A stretch of 15,818 nt of DNA, taken from the NCBI GenBank assembly GCA_051306415.1, contig JBPPNE010000299.1:1-15818 (forward strand), given 5' to 3'. Within the stretch, counting starts at the first letter, position 1. Every line of letters begins with the position of its first letter. A program made the translations under genes and the position numbers. This document shows positions 7,493 through 15,500 of this stretch, one piece after another. The notes under the pieces were generated by a model. That model was not told where the DNA came from. It was given only the letters and a program-made list of their open reading frames with translations, and searched no databases. Origin of the DNA: CBDDRG01 sp051306415 (GTDB lineage Bacteria; Pseudomonadota; Gammaproteobacteria; Pseudomonadales; Porticoccaceae).

Positions 7493-7554
7493 CTTCATCC
7501 TTCATCCTTCCCACTTCATCCTTGAAGTCATCCTTCCTATTTCCTCCTTCAGCC
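7455..7554. repeat. Heptad array 2 (facing arrays around a start codon)
   Basis: Forward units AGATGAA, GGCTGAA, GGCGGAA and GGAGGAA fill 7455-7482. Reverse-oriented units (TTCATCC, TTCATCC, TTCCCAC, TTCATCC, an irregular 12-mer, TTCCTAT, TTCCTCC, TTCAGCC) fill 7494-7554. The S23 stop and the DUF4391 start lie between the arms. In RNA the two arms can pair, for example GGCTGAAGGCGGAAGGAGG with the CCTCCTTCAGCC end. The reverse array is translated as the N-terminus of the next protein. Confidence 0.9.
7474..7480 (+). promoter_or_regulatory. Strong ribosome-binding site made of a heptad repeat
   Basis: AAGGAGG, a full anti-16S match, lies 8 bases before the ATG at 7489. It decides that start even though the resulting N-terminus is unlike the family. 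Because it is inside the forward heptad arm, pairing with the downstream reverse arm (7541-7554) could hide it. Confidence 0.65.
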
Positions 7555-8187
7555 TTTGTTGGGCGCAACCTGCCCAAGAATAAGATCTACGAGCACAGCG
7601 GTGCCAACGCCCGGCTGAAGGACCTGTTCGTCAAAGAGGTCGAACAGATCGTCTGGCAATACAAGCTGGCGCCGGAAACCATCAACCTGCCGGCGCGGCC
7701 GGGCGTGCCGGAGCTTCAGGTATTCGGCCTCCAGCTCAAGACGCCCGAGCTGAACCGCGACGTGCTGCGCGCCATCGACGGCGCCGTGCAGTTCCCGATT
7801 CTTTTCGAGCTGAGCTTTGATGGCCGCACGCAGGTCGTGGCCTGCTACAAGCGCCCGAGCGATGCCGACGCCAGCCGCTGGGTGATCTCCGACTACTTCG
7901 CGACCGGCTGGCTGCCGGCCGGCGCCCAGCGCGCCGCCATGCCGCTGGCGCTGGATCTGGCAAGCCTTTACGAGCAGCTCTTGCATCGCCTCATCCCCCT
8001 GCCCGCTCGCCCGCGGGAACCGCTGGCCGCGTTGGTGGCGCGCTTCGAACAGGTACAAGCCAGGCAGCGCGAGGTGGCCAGAACTGCCGCCCGGCTGGAA
8101 AAGGAAAAGCAATTCAACCGCAAGGTCGAGCTCAACGCAGCCTTGCGCAAACTGAAAACCGAACTTGAACAGCTGATGAAAGGATGA
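7489..8187 (+). CDS. DUF4391 family protein with repeat-derived N-terminus
   Basis: The product has 232 residues. From about residue 24 the sequence fits DUF4391: 'FVGRNLPKNKIYEHS', 'LFVKEVEQIVWQYKLAPETI', 'FGLQLKTPELNRDVLRAID', 'PILFELSFDG' and 'YKRPSDAD..RWVISDYF'. The C-terminal ~50 residues ('QVQARQREVARTAARLEKEK' onward) are strongly charged and likely a coiled coil. The family has no established biochemical role that I know; it recurs beside this helicase and type III Mod, so a scaffold or specificity subunit is a guess. Odd: residues 1-23 ('MTSSFILPTSSLKSSFLF' and 'PPSAF') are simply the translated TTCATCC heptads, so the native N-terminus seems replaced or overwritten. No ATG lies between the repeat and the conserved part. 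The stop TGA is again inside a GGATGAA unit. Confidence 0.8.
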   Translation: MTSSFILPTSSLKSSFLFPPSAFVGRNLPKNKIYEHSGANARLKDLFVKEVEQIVWQYKLAPETINLPARPGVPELQVFGLQLKTPELNRDVLRAIDGAVQFPILFELSFDGRTQVVACYKRPSDADASRWVISDYFATGWLPAGAQRAAMPLALDLASLYEQLLHRLIPLPARPREPLAALVARFEQVQARQREVARTAARLEKEKQFNRKVELNAALRKLKTELEQLMKG

Positions 8188-8226
8188 AGGCGGAATTATT
8201 CATCCTTCATCCTTCCTACTTCATCC
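8175..8226. repeat. Heptad array 3 (hairpin between DUF4391 and mod)
   Basis: Forward units GATGAAA, GGATGAA and GGCGGAA (8175-8195) face reverse units TTCATCC, TTCATCC, TTCCTAC and TTCATCC (8199-8226), with only 3 bases between. The forward arm forms the last codons and stop of the DUF4391 gene. The reverse arm ends 13 bases before the mod start, just ahead of its CGGAG ribosome site. The stem has no T-run, so I do not call a terminator. Confidence 0.88.
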
Positions 8227-8239
8227 TTCGGAGAAAAAC

Positions 8240-10393
8240 ATGGACAAACTGAAAATGCACTCGCCCAACCTCACGCAAGAGAACATCCGAAAATTGATGG
8301 AGTTGTTTCCGCATTGTGTGACGGAAGTAAAGGATGAAGGCGGAAGGCGGAAGGATGAAAACGGCACGGATTTATCCTTCATCCCTCATCCTTCATCCTT
8401 ACGCTATGCGGTGGACTTTGATCAACTGCGGCAGGAGCTGTCTGACGCCATCGTCGAAGGCCCGCAGGAGCGCTACCACCTGAACTGGCCCGGCAAGCGC
8501 GAAGCGCTGCTGACGGCCAATGCGCCGATTGCCAAGACGCTTCGTCCTTGCCGCGAAGAAAGCGTGGACTTCGACTCCACGAAGAACCTCTTCATCGAAG
8601 GCGACAACCTTAAAGCTCTCAAGCTGCTGCAAGAGACCTATCTTGGCAAGGTTAAGTTGATCTACATAGATCCTCCATATAACACCGGCAAAGACTTCAT
8701 CTACAAAGACAACTTCGCCTCCTCAAAGGAGGTTTTCGAGAGGATTAGCGGTGAACGGAACGAAGAGGGTGGCAGGCTCGTGAGCAACCCGGAGGGCCGT
8801 GGACGTTTTCATACGGACTGGCTGAATATGATTTATCCCCGGCTAACCCTTGCAAAGCGCATGTTGAGCGCCGAAGGGCTGATTCTGATCAGCATTGACG
8901 ATGCGGAGCAAGCGTCGCTACGCAGAGTGTGCGATCAGGTCTTCGGCGAGCAGAATTTCGTGGCGCAGCTGGTGTGGGAAAAGGGACGGAAGAACGACGC
9001 AAAGTATTTCTCCGTTGGTCATGAGTACATGCTGGTTTACGCAAGGGACTTGGCCTTCCTGCGAGAACGCGGAGAGGTTTGGCGAGAGGAAAAGCCTGGC
9101 GCTCGGGAGATTTGGGCCGAGTTCCTTCGCTTGCAGAGAATCCACGGCGAAGACTACGCCGCGATGGAAGCTGCTTTGAGCCATTGGTATGCCGACTTGC
9201 CGAAAGGACACCCTTCAAAGAAATGGGCGCGATACAAGCGCGTTGACAAGCACGGCCCTTGGCGAGACCGGGATATTTCCTGGCCTGGTGGTGATGGGCC
9301 GAGGTATGACGTCATCCATCCGGTGACCAAGAAACCGTGCGCCGTTCCAGAAGCCGGATGGAGATACGCTTCATCAGAGGAAATGCAGCGCCAGATCAAA
9401 CTCGGGCTTGTGGAATTTCGCAAGGATCATACGGAACCGCCTTTCCGTAAGGCGCACATCCGTCCAATTCCTGACGAAACGGCTGATGATCAGGTGGAAG
9501 CGGAGGAGGAGGATGGCGGTGACGACGAGGCAGAACTAGCGACTCAGGTTCGGGGGTCGTATTTCTACAAGCAATCCCAGGTCGCAGTGAAATACCTTCG
9601 CAAACTAATGGGCGCCAAGGTATTCAGCAATCCGAAGGATCATGAGGAGCTGGCGCGGCTTATTGAGTACCTGACGCCGCGCGAGCGGGAGTCCATCGTC
9701 ATGGACTTCTTCGCCGGGTCCGGGGCGACGGCCGAGGCGGTGCTCCATGCGAACGCGAAATTCGGCACAAATCACCGGTTCATCCTTGTTCAGCTTCCAG
9801 AGAGTCTCGACGAGGCACTGACTTCGGCGACAGGCGCCGCCAAGAAGACGGTCCAGGCAGCCATTAACCTTCTGAAGAAGGATGGTCGCCCGCCCTACTT
9901 GTCCGAAGTAACCAAGGAACGCATCCGCAGGGCTGGAGGAGCTGTCATGAATGGCGGCGGAGACACCCGGTCGAACGTGGATGTCGGCTTCCGCGTCCTC
10001 AAGATCGACACGTCCAATATGGCGGACGTCTATTACGCGCCGGATGCGCTGGACAAGAGCAACCTCGACCTGTTCGTCGACAACATCAAGCCCGACCGCA
10101 CGGCCGAAGACCTGCTGTTCCAGGTGATGCTGGACTGGGGCGTGGACCTTGCCCTGCCCATCGAGAAGAAAGCGATTCAGGGGAAGGAGCTGTTCTTCGT
10201 CGACGGCAACGCTCTGGCTGCCTGCTTCGATGCCCACGGCGGCATCGATGAAGCCTTCGTCAAGGAACTGGCCAAGCTTCAGCCGCTGCGCGTGGTGTTC
10301 CGCGATGCCGGGTTCAAGGACGACGCCGTGCGCATCAACGTCGAGCAGATCTTCAAGCTGCTCTCGCCCGCCACCGAAGTGAAGTGCATTTGA
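8240..10393 (+). CDS. mod: Type III restriction-modification DNA methyltransferase (Mod)
   Basis: The product has 717 residues. The ATG at 8240 follows CGGAG at a good distance. Catalytic motif DPPYN (residues 144-148) precedes the AdoMet motif 'DFFAGSGAT' (489-497), the order of beta-class methyltransferases. These Mod subunits make N6-methyladenine, and also guide Res to the site. Before DPPYN lies 'NLFIEGDNLKALKLLQETYL', typical of Mod. The target-recognition region is within about residues 240-460 and is less GC-rich than the ends of the gene, with a very acidic stretch ('DDQVEAEEEDGGDDEAE'), consistent with exchange of the specificity domain. Odd: residues 31-54 are encoded by a hairpin of eight heptads, where I expect relatives to pass directly from 'CVTEVKD' to 'LRYAVDFDQL'. 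The gene is in frame and looks functional. An AlbA_2 gene follows 11 bp later. Confidence 0.94.
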   Translation: MDKLKMHSPNLTQENIRKLMELFPHCVTEVKDEGGRRKDENGTDLSFIPHPSSLRYAVDFDQLRQELSDAIVEGPQERYHLNWPGKREALLTANAPIAKTLRPCREESVDFDSTKNLFIEGDNLKALKLLQETYLGKVKLIYIDPPYNTGKDFIYKDNFASSKEVFERISGERNEEGGRLVSNPEGRGRFHTDWLNMIYPRLTLAKRMLSAEGLILISIDDAEQASLRRVCDQVFGEQNFVAQLVWEKGRKNDAKYFSVGHEYMLVYARDLAFLRERGEVWREEKPGAREIWAEFLRLQRIHGEDYAAMEAALSHWYADLPKGHPSKKWARYKRVDKHGPWRDRDISWPGGDGPRYDVIHPVTKKPCAVPEAGWRYASSEEMQRQIKLGLVEFRKDHTEPPFRKAHIRPIPDETADDQVEAEEEDGGDDEAELATQVRGSYFYKQSQVAVKYLRKLMGAKVFSNPKDHEELARLIEYLTPRERESIVMDFFAGSGATAEAVLHANAKFGTNHRFILVQLPESLDEALTSATGAAKKTVQAAINLLKKDGRPPYLSEVTKERIRRAGGAVMNGGGDTRSNVDVGFRVLKIDTSNMADVYYAPDALDKSNLDLFVDNIKPDRTAEDLLFQVMLDWGVDLALPIEKKAIQGKELFFVDGNALAACFDAHGGIDEAFVKELAKLQPLRVVFRDAGFKDDAVRINVEQIFKLLSPATEVKCI
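8332..8398. repeat. Heptad array 4: 67-bp hairpin inside the mod reading frame
   Basis: Four forward units (GGATGAA, GGCGGAA, GGCGGAA, GGATGAA; 8332-8359) and four reverse units (TTTATCC, TTCATCC, CTCATCC, TTCATCC; 8371-8398) face each other around an 11-base loop. Both arms are exactly 28 bp. The arm keeps the mod frame open and is translated as 'KDEGGRRKDENG' and 'LSFIPHPSSL'. There is no later in-frame ATG near by that would skip it. Confidence 0.92.
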
Positions 10394-10404
10394 GGGCGGG
10401 CGGG

Positions 10405-12063
10405 ATGGATCAACGTGCGCTGCAAACCTTGCTGGAACGCTTGCTTGCCACCTGGGAGAACGAGGTGGTGGAGTTCAAGCAGGCGGGTAACGACTACAGC
10501 ACCGACAAGATCGGCGAATATTTTTCTGCGCTGGCGAATGAGGCGAATTTGCGTGGCGCGGAGGCGGGCTGGCTGGTGTTCGGCGTGAACAACCAATCAC
10601 GCCAAGTGGTCGGCACCGACTACCGCCCTCAACCGGAGCGCCTGCAAGGGCTGAAGATGCAGGTGGCCGAAGGCGCGGAGCCCAGCATCACCTTTCGCAA
10701 TATCCACGAGCTTGGGCACGCGAATGGCCGGGTACTGTTGCTGGAGATTCCGCCCGCACCGCGTGGCCTGCCGATTGCCTGGAAGGGGCACTACTACGCG
10801 CGCGCTGGTGAAAGCCTGACTTCGCTGGGGCTGGACAAACAGGACGAGATTCGCCAGCAAACCCTAGCGCTGGATTGGACAGCGCAGGTGGTGCCGGGCG
10901 CAACCGCGGCCGATTTGGATGCGGCTGCGGTGAACAAGGCACGCGAGTCGTTCGCGCAGAAATACGCCAACCGCTTCGCATCTGATGAAATCATAAACTG
11001 GCCGATGGATACCTTTCTTGAGCGTGCCCGTGTTACCCAGAATCATCAGATCACCCGCGCAGCCTTACTGCTGCTAGGCAAGGCCGAATCCGCCTGGCGG
11101 CTGTCGCCGCATCCGGCCCAGTTGACTTGGAAGCTGGCGGGTACGGAGCGCGCCAATGAGCATTTCGGCCCGCCGCTTCTGCTCAACACAACGCGCCTGT
11201 ACCAGCGCATCCGCAATATCCAGTTGCGCATCCTGCCTCAGGATGAACTGATCCCGGTTGAGGTCTCCAAGTACGACCAAAAGATCGTGCTGGAGGCGCT
11301 GCACAACTGCATTGTCCACCAAGATTACACCCGCAACGGGCGGGTGGTGGTAACGGAGTTGCCGGAGCGGCTGGTCTTCGAGAACGAAGGCAGCTTCTTC
11401 GAAGGGCAGCCCGACGATTACATCCCGGGCCACAAGACGCCCCGGCGTTACCGCAACCCTTTTCTAGCGCAGGCCATGGCCGAGCTAAATATGATCGACA
11501 CCATGGGTTATGGCATTCACGACATGTATGCCCGCCAAGCCCGGCGCTACTTCCCCATGCCAGACTATGACCTGAGCGAAGCAGGGTCGGTGAAGATGAC
11601 GATTTACGGCGGCGTGGTCGATCCGGCCTACAGCCGCCTGCTGATCCAGAAAACGGATTTGCCCCTGGAGGATGTGCTGGCGCTGGACAGGGTGCAAAAG
11701 AAGTTGCCTATTCCCGACGAAGCGGTGAGGCGGATGAAGCGGGCCGGTCTGATCGAAGGGCGAAAGCCAAACTACTACGTCTCGGCGACGGTGGCCACGG
11801 CAACGGCCAGCAAAGCCGAATACATCCGCACGCGTGCCCAGGATGATGCGTTTTACGCCAAACTGCTGACCGACTATCTGGGCAAGTTCGGGCAAGCAAC
11901 TCGCTCCGAAATCAACAAGCTGTTGCTGGGCAAGCTCAGCGACGCCCTGACAGACGAGCAGAAACATAACAAGATCGCCAATCTGCTGACTAATCTGCGG
12001 CGTCGCGGGTGCATCCGTAATGCTGGCACACGCGGACAGCCGGTATGGAAGATTGCAGAATGA
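10405..12063 (+). CDS. AlbA_2 (Schlafen-like) protein with GHKL-type ATPase region
   Basis: The ATG at 10405 gives 552 residues and follows GAGG by 9 bases; a GTG at 10384 would overlap mod and adds nothing conserved. Residues ~15-75 ('NEVVEFKQAGNDYSTDKIGE', then 'GWLVFGVNN') fit the AlbA_2/Schlafen-like domain, and the next segment has 'GLPIAWKGHYYARAGES'. Residues 293-330 carry 'EALHNCIVHQDY' (Glu297, Asn301, His305), like the N-box of the HATPase_c_4 domain usual in these proteins. 'TMGYGIHDMY' follows further on. The C-terminus ('TRSEINKLLLG...LTNLRRRGCI') looks like a winged helix. Related proteins are annotated as ATP-dependent transcriptional regulators or defence proteins; here the gene sits between mod and res, so control of Res or nucleic-acid sensing are both possible. 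Its stop codon lies in an 11-bp repeat. Confidence 0.84.
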   Translation: MDQRALQTLLERLLATWENEVVEFKQAGNDYSTDKIGEYFSALANEANLRGAEAGWLVFGVNNQSRQVVGTDYRPQPERLQGLKMQVAEGAEPSITFRNIHELGHANGRVLLLEIPPAPRGLPIAWKGHYYARAGESLTSLGLDKQDEIRQQTLALDWTAQVVPGATAADLDAAAVNKARESFAQKYANRFASDEIINWPMDTFLERARVTQNHQITRAALLLLGKAESAWRLSPHPAQLTWKLAGTERANEHFGPPLLLNTTRLYQRIRNIQLRILPQDELIPVEVSKYDQKIVLEALHNCIVHQDYTRNGRVVVTELPERLVFENEGSFFEGQPDDYIPGHKTPRRYRNPFLAQAMAELNMIDTMGYGIHDMYARQARRYFPMPDYDLSEAGSVKMTIYGGVVDPAYSRLLIQKTDLPLEDVLALDRVQKKLPIPDEAVRRMKRAGLIEGRKPNYYVSATVATATASKAEYIRTRAQDDAFYAKLLTDYLGKFGQATRSEINKLLLGKLSDALTDEQKHNKIANLLTNLRRRGCIRNAGTRGQPVWKIAE

Positions 12064-12099
12064 ATGCAGAAAGCCGATGCATGGAAAGACAAGAAAAAA

Positions 12100-12125
12100 C
12101 AATTAGTTACGCCTTTATGCGGCGC
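12100..12125 (+). repeat. Direct repeat copy A (26 bp)
   Basis: Matches copy B at 12454-12479 in 22 of 26 positions; the shared core is GTTACG-Y-CTTT-M-TGCGGCGC. Two TTGCAGAAA units follow it within 5 bases, so the repeat probably belongs to a larger duplicated unit. Confidence 0.8.
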
Positions 12126-12297
12126 GTATTTGCAGAAACGTTGCAGAAAGACACCTTGACAGCAGGTACGCCATGAAGGTTTGGCTCAAGAACCGGCAGA
12201 CGCCCGGCCACCCTGTGCTTTCCGCGCCTGATCAATCTGGCCGAAGGGCGGGAGGTGCTCTGACATGCTTGTGGAGCCAGTGTGCGCGACAAACCGA

Positions 12298-12363
12298 TTT
12301 GTGGAGCCTAAACATGGTTTTGCGCTCCGCAAACCGCGTGGCGGAGCATGCGCGCTCCACAAA
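12298..12363. repeat. Nested palindrome
   Basis: An outer perfect 10-bp stem (TTTGTGGAGC at 12298-12307 with GCTCCACAAA at 12354-12363) encloses an inner perfect 7-bp stem (GCTCCGC at 12324-12330 with GCGGAGC at 12341-12347, 10-base loop). The two stems share the GGAGC/GCTCC core. It could form a cruciform or a structured leader RNA. It ends one base before the 11-bp tandem array. Confidence 0.8.
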
Positions 12364-12364
12364 A

Positions 12365-12408
12365 TTGCAGAGAAATTGCAGAAAGCTTGCAGAAAGCTTG
12401 CAGAGAAA
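12365..12408 (+). repeat. Tandem array of four 11-bp units
   Basis: The units are TTGCAGAGAAA, TTGCAGAAAGC, TTGCAGAAAGC and TTGCAGAGAAA, without gaps. Further units of the same family occur as pairs at 12053-12074 (containing the AlbA_2 stop codon), 12130-12151 and, less regular, 12495-12517, ending 9 bp before the res start. Confidence 0.92.
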
Positions 12409-12453
12409 TCCCCGCTTCTTGCCCAAACAAGAAACCAATGAAGACATATAAAT

Positions 12454-12479
12454 CAATCGGTTACGTCTTTCTGCGGCGC
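12454..12479 (+). repeat. Direct repeat copy B (26 bp)
   Basis: Partner of copy A at 12100-12125 with four mismatches. It is followed by a TTGCAGAAA pair at 12495-12517, with a slightly longer spacer than in copy A. Confidence 0.8.
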
Positions 12480-12526
12480 AGGACACCGGCCGTCTTGCAG
12501 AAAGAAATGCAGAGGTCGCAGCGAAG

Positions 12527-15500
12527 ATGAAGCTCAAATTCAAAACCCAGGCCTACCAGACGGCCGCCGTGCAGGCCGTGGTGGAGTGCGCCAAGGGGCA
12601 GCCGCCGGCAACGTCCACGGCCATCCGCTATCGCATCGATCCGGGCAAGGATCAAATGCAAGGTTACGTCGACGTCGGCTTCAAGAATGCCGACCTTCAA
12701 CCCACTGATGCGGCCTTGCTGGACAACATCCGCGCGGTGCAGCATGCGCAAAACCTGCCGCTGTCCGACACGCTGGTCAAGACCAAGGTCGCCCGCGTGA
12801 ACCTCGACATCGAGATGGAAACCGGCACCGGCAAGACCTACTGCTACATCAAGACGATCTTCGAGCTGAACCGGCAATACGGTTGGAGCAAGTTCATCAT
12901 CGTGGTGCCCAGCATCGCCATCCGCGAGGGCGTCGCCAAGTCGCTCGACATCACCGCCGAGCACTTCCTGGAGACCTACCACAGACGAGTCCGCTTCTTC
13001 ATCTACAACTCCAAGCAGTTGCACCACCTGGAGAGCTTTTCGTCGGACGCCGGTATCAACGTGATGGTTATCAACGTGCAGGCGTTCAACGCCACGGGCA
13101 AGGATGCGCGGCGCATTTACGAGGAACTGGACGACTTCCAGTCGCGCAAGCCCATCGACGTGATCAGCGCCAACCGGCCCATTCTGATTCTGGACGAGCC
13201 GCAGAAGATGGAAGGCGGCAAGACGCTGGATTCTCTGGTGAACTTCAAGCCGCTGTTCGTGCTGCGTTACTCCGCCACCCACAAGACCACGCACAACAAG
13301 ATTCACCGGCTGGACGCGCTGGATGCCTACGACCAGAAGCTGGTGAAGAAGATTACTGTGCGTGGCATTGCGGTCAAGGGACTGGCAGGCACCAGCGGCT
13401 ACCTGTACCTGCAATCTATCGAGATTTCGACCAAGCGCCCGCCCGAAGCGCGGGTGGAGCTGGAACAGAAGCTGGCCAGCGGCGACATCAAGCGTGTGCT
13501 GCGCAAGCTCGGTAAGGGCGACAACCTGTTCGACCTCTCGAACGGGCTGGATCAGTACCGGGGCTATGTGGTGGCCGACATCAACGCCAACACCGACACC
13601 TTGAGCTTTACCAACGGCGTGGAGTTGGTGGTGGGCGATGCCACCGGCGACGTGAGCGAGGCCATGCTGCGCCGCATCCAGATCCGTGAGGCGATCAAGG
13701 CGCACTTCGACAAGGAGCAGGTCCTGTTCCAGCAAGGCATCAAAGTGCTGATCTTGTTCTTCATCGACGAAGTGGCCAAGTACCGCGACTACTCAGCGGC
13801 CGACGAGAAAGGGGACTACGCCCGCATCTTCGAGGAGGAATACAGCCAATACCTGAACGAGGTGCTGGATCTGGACGAAACCGCTTACATCAAGTACCTG
13901 AAGGGAATCGCGGCGGACAAGACCCACAGCGGCTATTTCGCCATCGACAAGAAGACCAGGCGGCTGGCCGATCCTGCAATGGCGGCGCGCGGTGAGAACG
14001 CAGGCTTGTCCGACGATGTGGATGCCTACGATCTCATCCTGAAGGACAAGGAACGGCTGCTGTCGCTGACCGAGCCGGTGCGCTTCATCTTTTCGCACTC
14101 CGCCCTGCGCGAAGGCTGGGACAACCCGAACGTGTTCGTCATCTGCGCGCTCAAGCACAGCGACAACACCATCTCGCGGCGGCAGGAAGTGGGCCGGGGC
14201 CTGCGGCTGTCGGTGAACCAAAACGGCGATCGCATGGATCACCCGGCAGTCGTCCACGACATCAACGTGCTGACCGTGGTGGCGAGCGAGAGCTACAAGG
14301 ACTTCGTTGCGGCGCTGCAAAAGGACATCAGCGAATCGCTGTCGGCCCGGCCAAGGGTGGCGGACGAGGCCTACTTCACCGGCAAGGTGCTCAAGGCACC
14401 GACCGGCGATGTCGAGGTGACGCCACAACTGGCCAAGCAGATCTACAAGTACCTGCTGAAGAACGACTACACGGATGACGCGGATCGCATCACCGCTGCC
14501 TATCACCAAGCTCGAAAAGACGGCGTATTGGCGGCGCTGCCGGCGGAACTGCAGGCTCATGCCGAGCAGGTGTTACAGCTCGTCGACAGCGTGTTCAGCG
14601 AGAGCCAGCTTCCCGACATTGGCGACGACCGCCGCCCGAAGAAGAACCCGCTCAACGCCAACTTCGAGAAGCAAGAGTTCAAGGCGCTGTGGAACCGCAT
14701 CAACCGCAAGGCGGCCTACAGCGTCGAGTTCGACTCGCTTGAACTGGTGCAGAAGGCCGTTGCGGCGCTCAACGACAAGGATTCCGGGCTGCGCGTCACG
14801 CCGCTGCAATACACCATTCAGCATGGTGAGCAAAAAGACCAGGTTACCTATGAGGGGCTGAAAAGTGGCAGTGCCTTTGCTGTCAGGGAAACAACAACAG
14901 AGGAAAACACCACGTCAATCCATTCTGCGGTGAAATACGACTTGATCGGCAAGGTCGTTGAAGGTACGCAGCTGACCCGACGCACCACCGCAGACATCCT
15001 CAAGGGGATCAACGTCGCGGTGTTCGCGCAGTTCCGGACCAATCCGGAAAGTTTCATCGCCGAGGCCGTTCGGCTGATCAACGAGCAAAAGGCGACCATG
15101 ATCATCGAACACTTGGCCTATGACCCGGTTGAGGACAAGTTCGACCTCGACATCTTCACAGCGGGTCTAACCAAGCAGGACTTCAGCAAGGCCGGCGACA
15201 AGCTCCGGCGGCACATCTACGACTACGTGCTGACCGACTCGAAGGTGGAGCGCGAATTCGTGAAGGAGCTGGATACGGCTCGCGAAGTCGTGGTCTACGC
15301 CAAGCTGCCGCGCGGCTTCCTGATCCCCACGCCGGTGGGTGACTACAACCCGGACTGGGCTATCTCGTTCAAAAAAGGGACGGTCAAGCACATTTACTTC
15401 GTCGCCGAGACCAAGGGCTCGATGTCGACCATGGAGCTCCGCGAGATCGAGAAGACGAAGATCCAGTGCGCTCGCAAGTTTTTCGACGAGATGAACAAGC

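Larger units (their letters stand above)
12064..12526. other. 463-bp repeat-rich gap between the AlbA_2 gene and res
   Basis: No gene is supported. Small frames here (for example 12173..12451) have no family-like sequence and run through repeats. Contents: units of about 11 bp (TTGCAGAAAGC type) in several groups, two 26-bp direct repeats, and a nested palindrome, each given separately. A perfect TTGACA at 12156-12161 lacks a matching -10. A TATAAA at 12447-12452, 75 bp before res, could be a -10 box but has no good -35. The gap breaks an otherwise tightly packed operon, so res may have its own control region. Confidence 0.6.

Noticed and set aside
7494..7554. CRISPR-like or satellite array
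   Set aside because: Units are only 7 bp, contiguous and degenerate, without spacers.
12156..12184. Perfect TTGACA as a -35 box for res
   Set aside because: No -10-like sequence occurs 16-18 bp downstream, and it is 370 bp from the gene.
12173..12451. Plus-strand ORF of 92 codons in the gap before res
   Set aside because: Its sequence is made of the palindrome and the 11-bp repeat ('LQRNCRKLAESLQRN') and resembles no family.
12461..13735. Minus-strand frame of 424 codons opposite res
   Set aside because: It is a shadow of the Res coding frame; Res motifs are complete on the plus strand.
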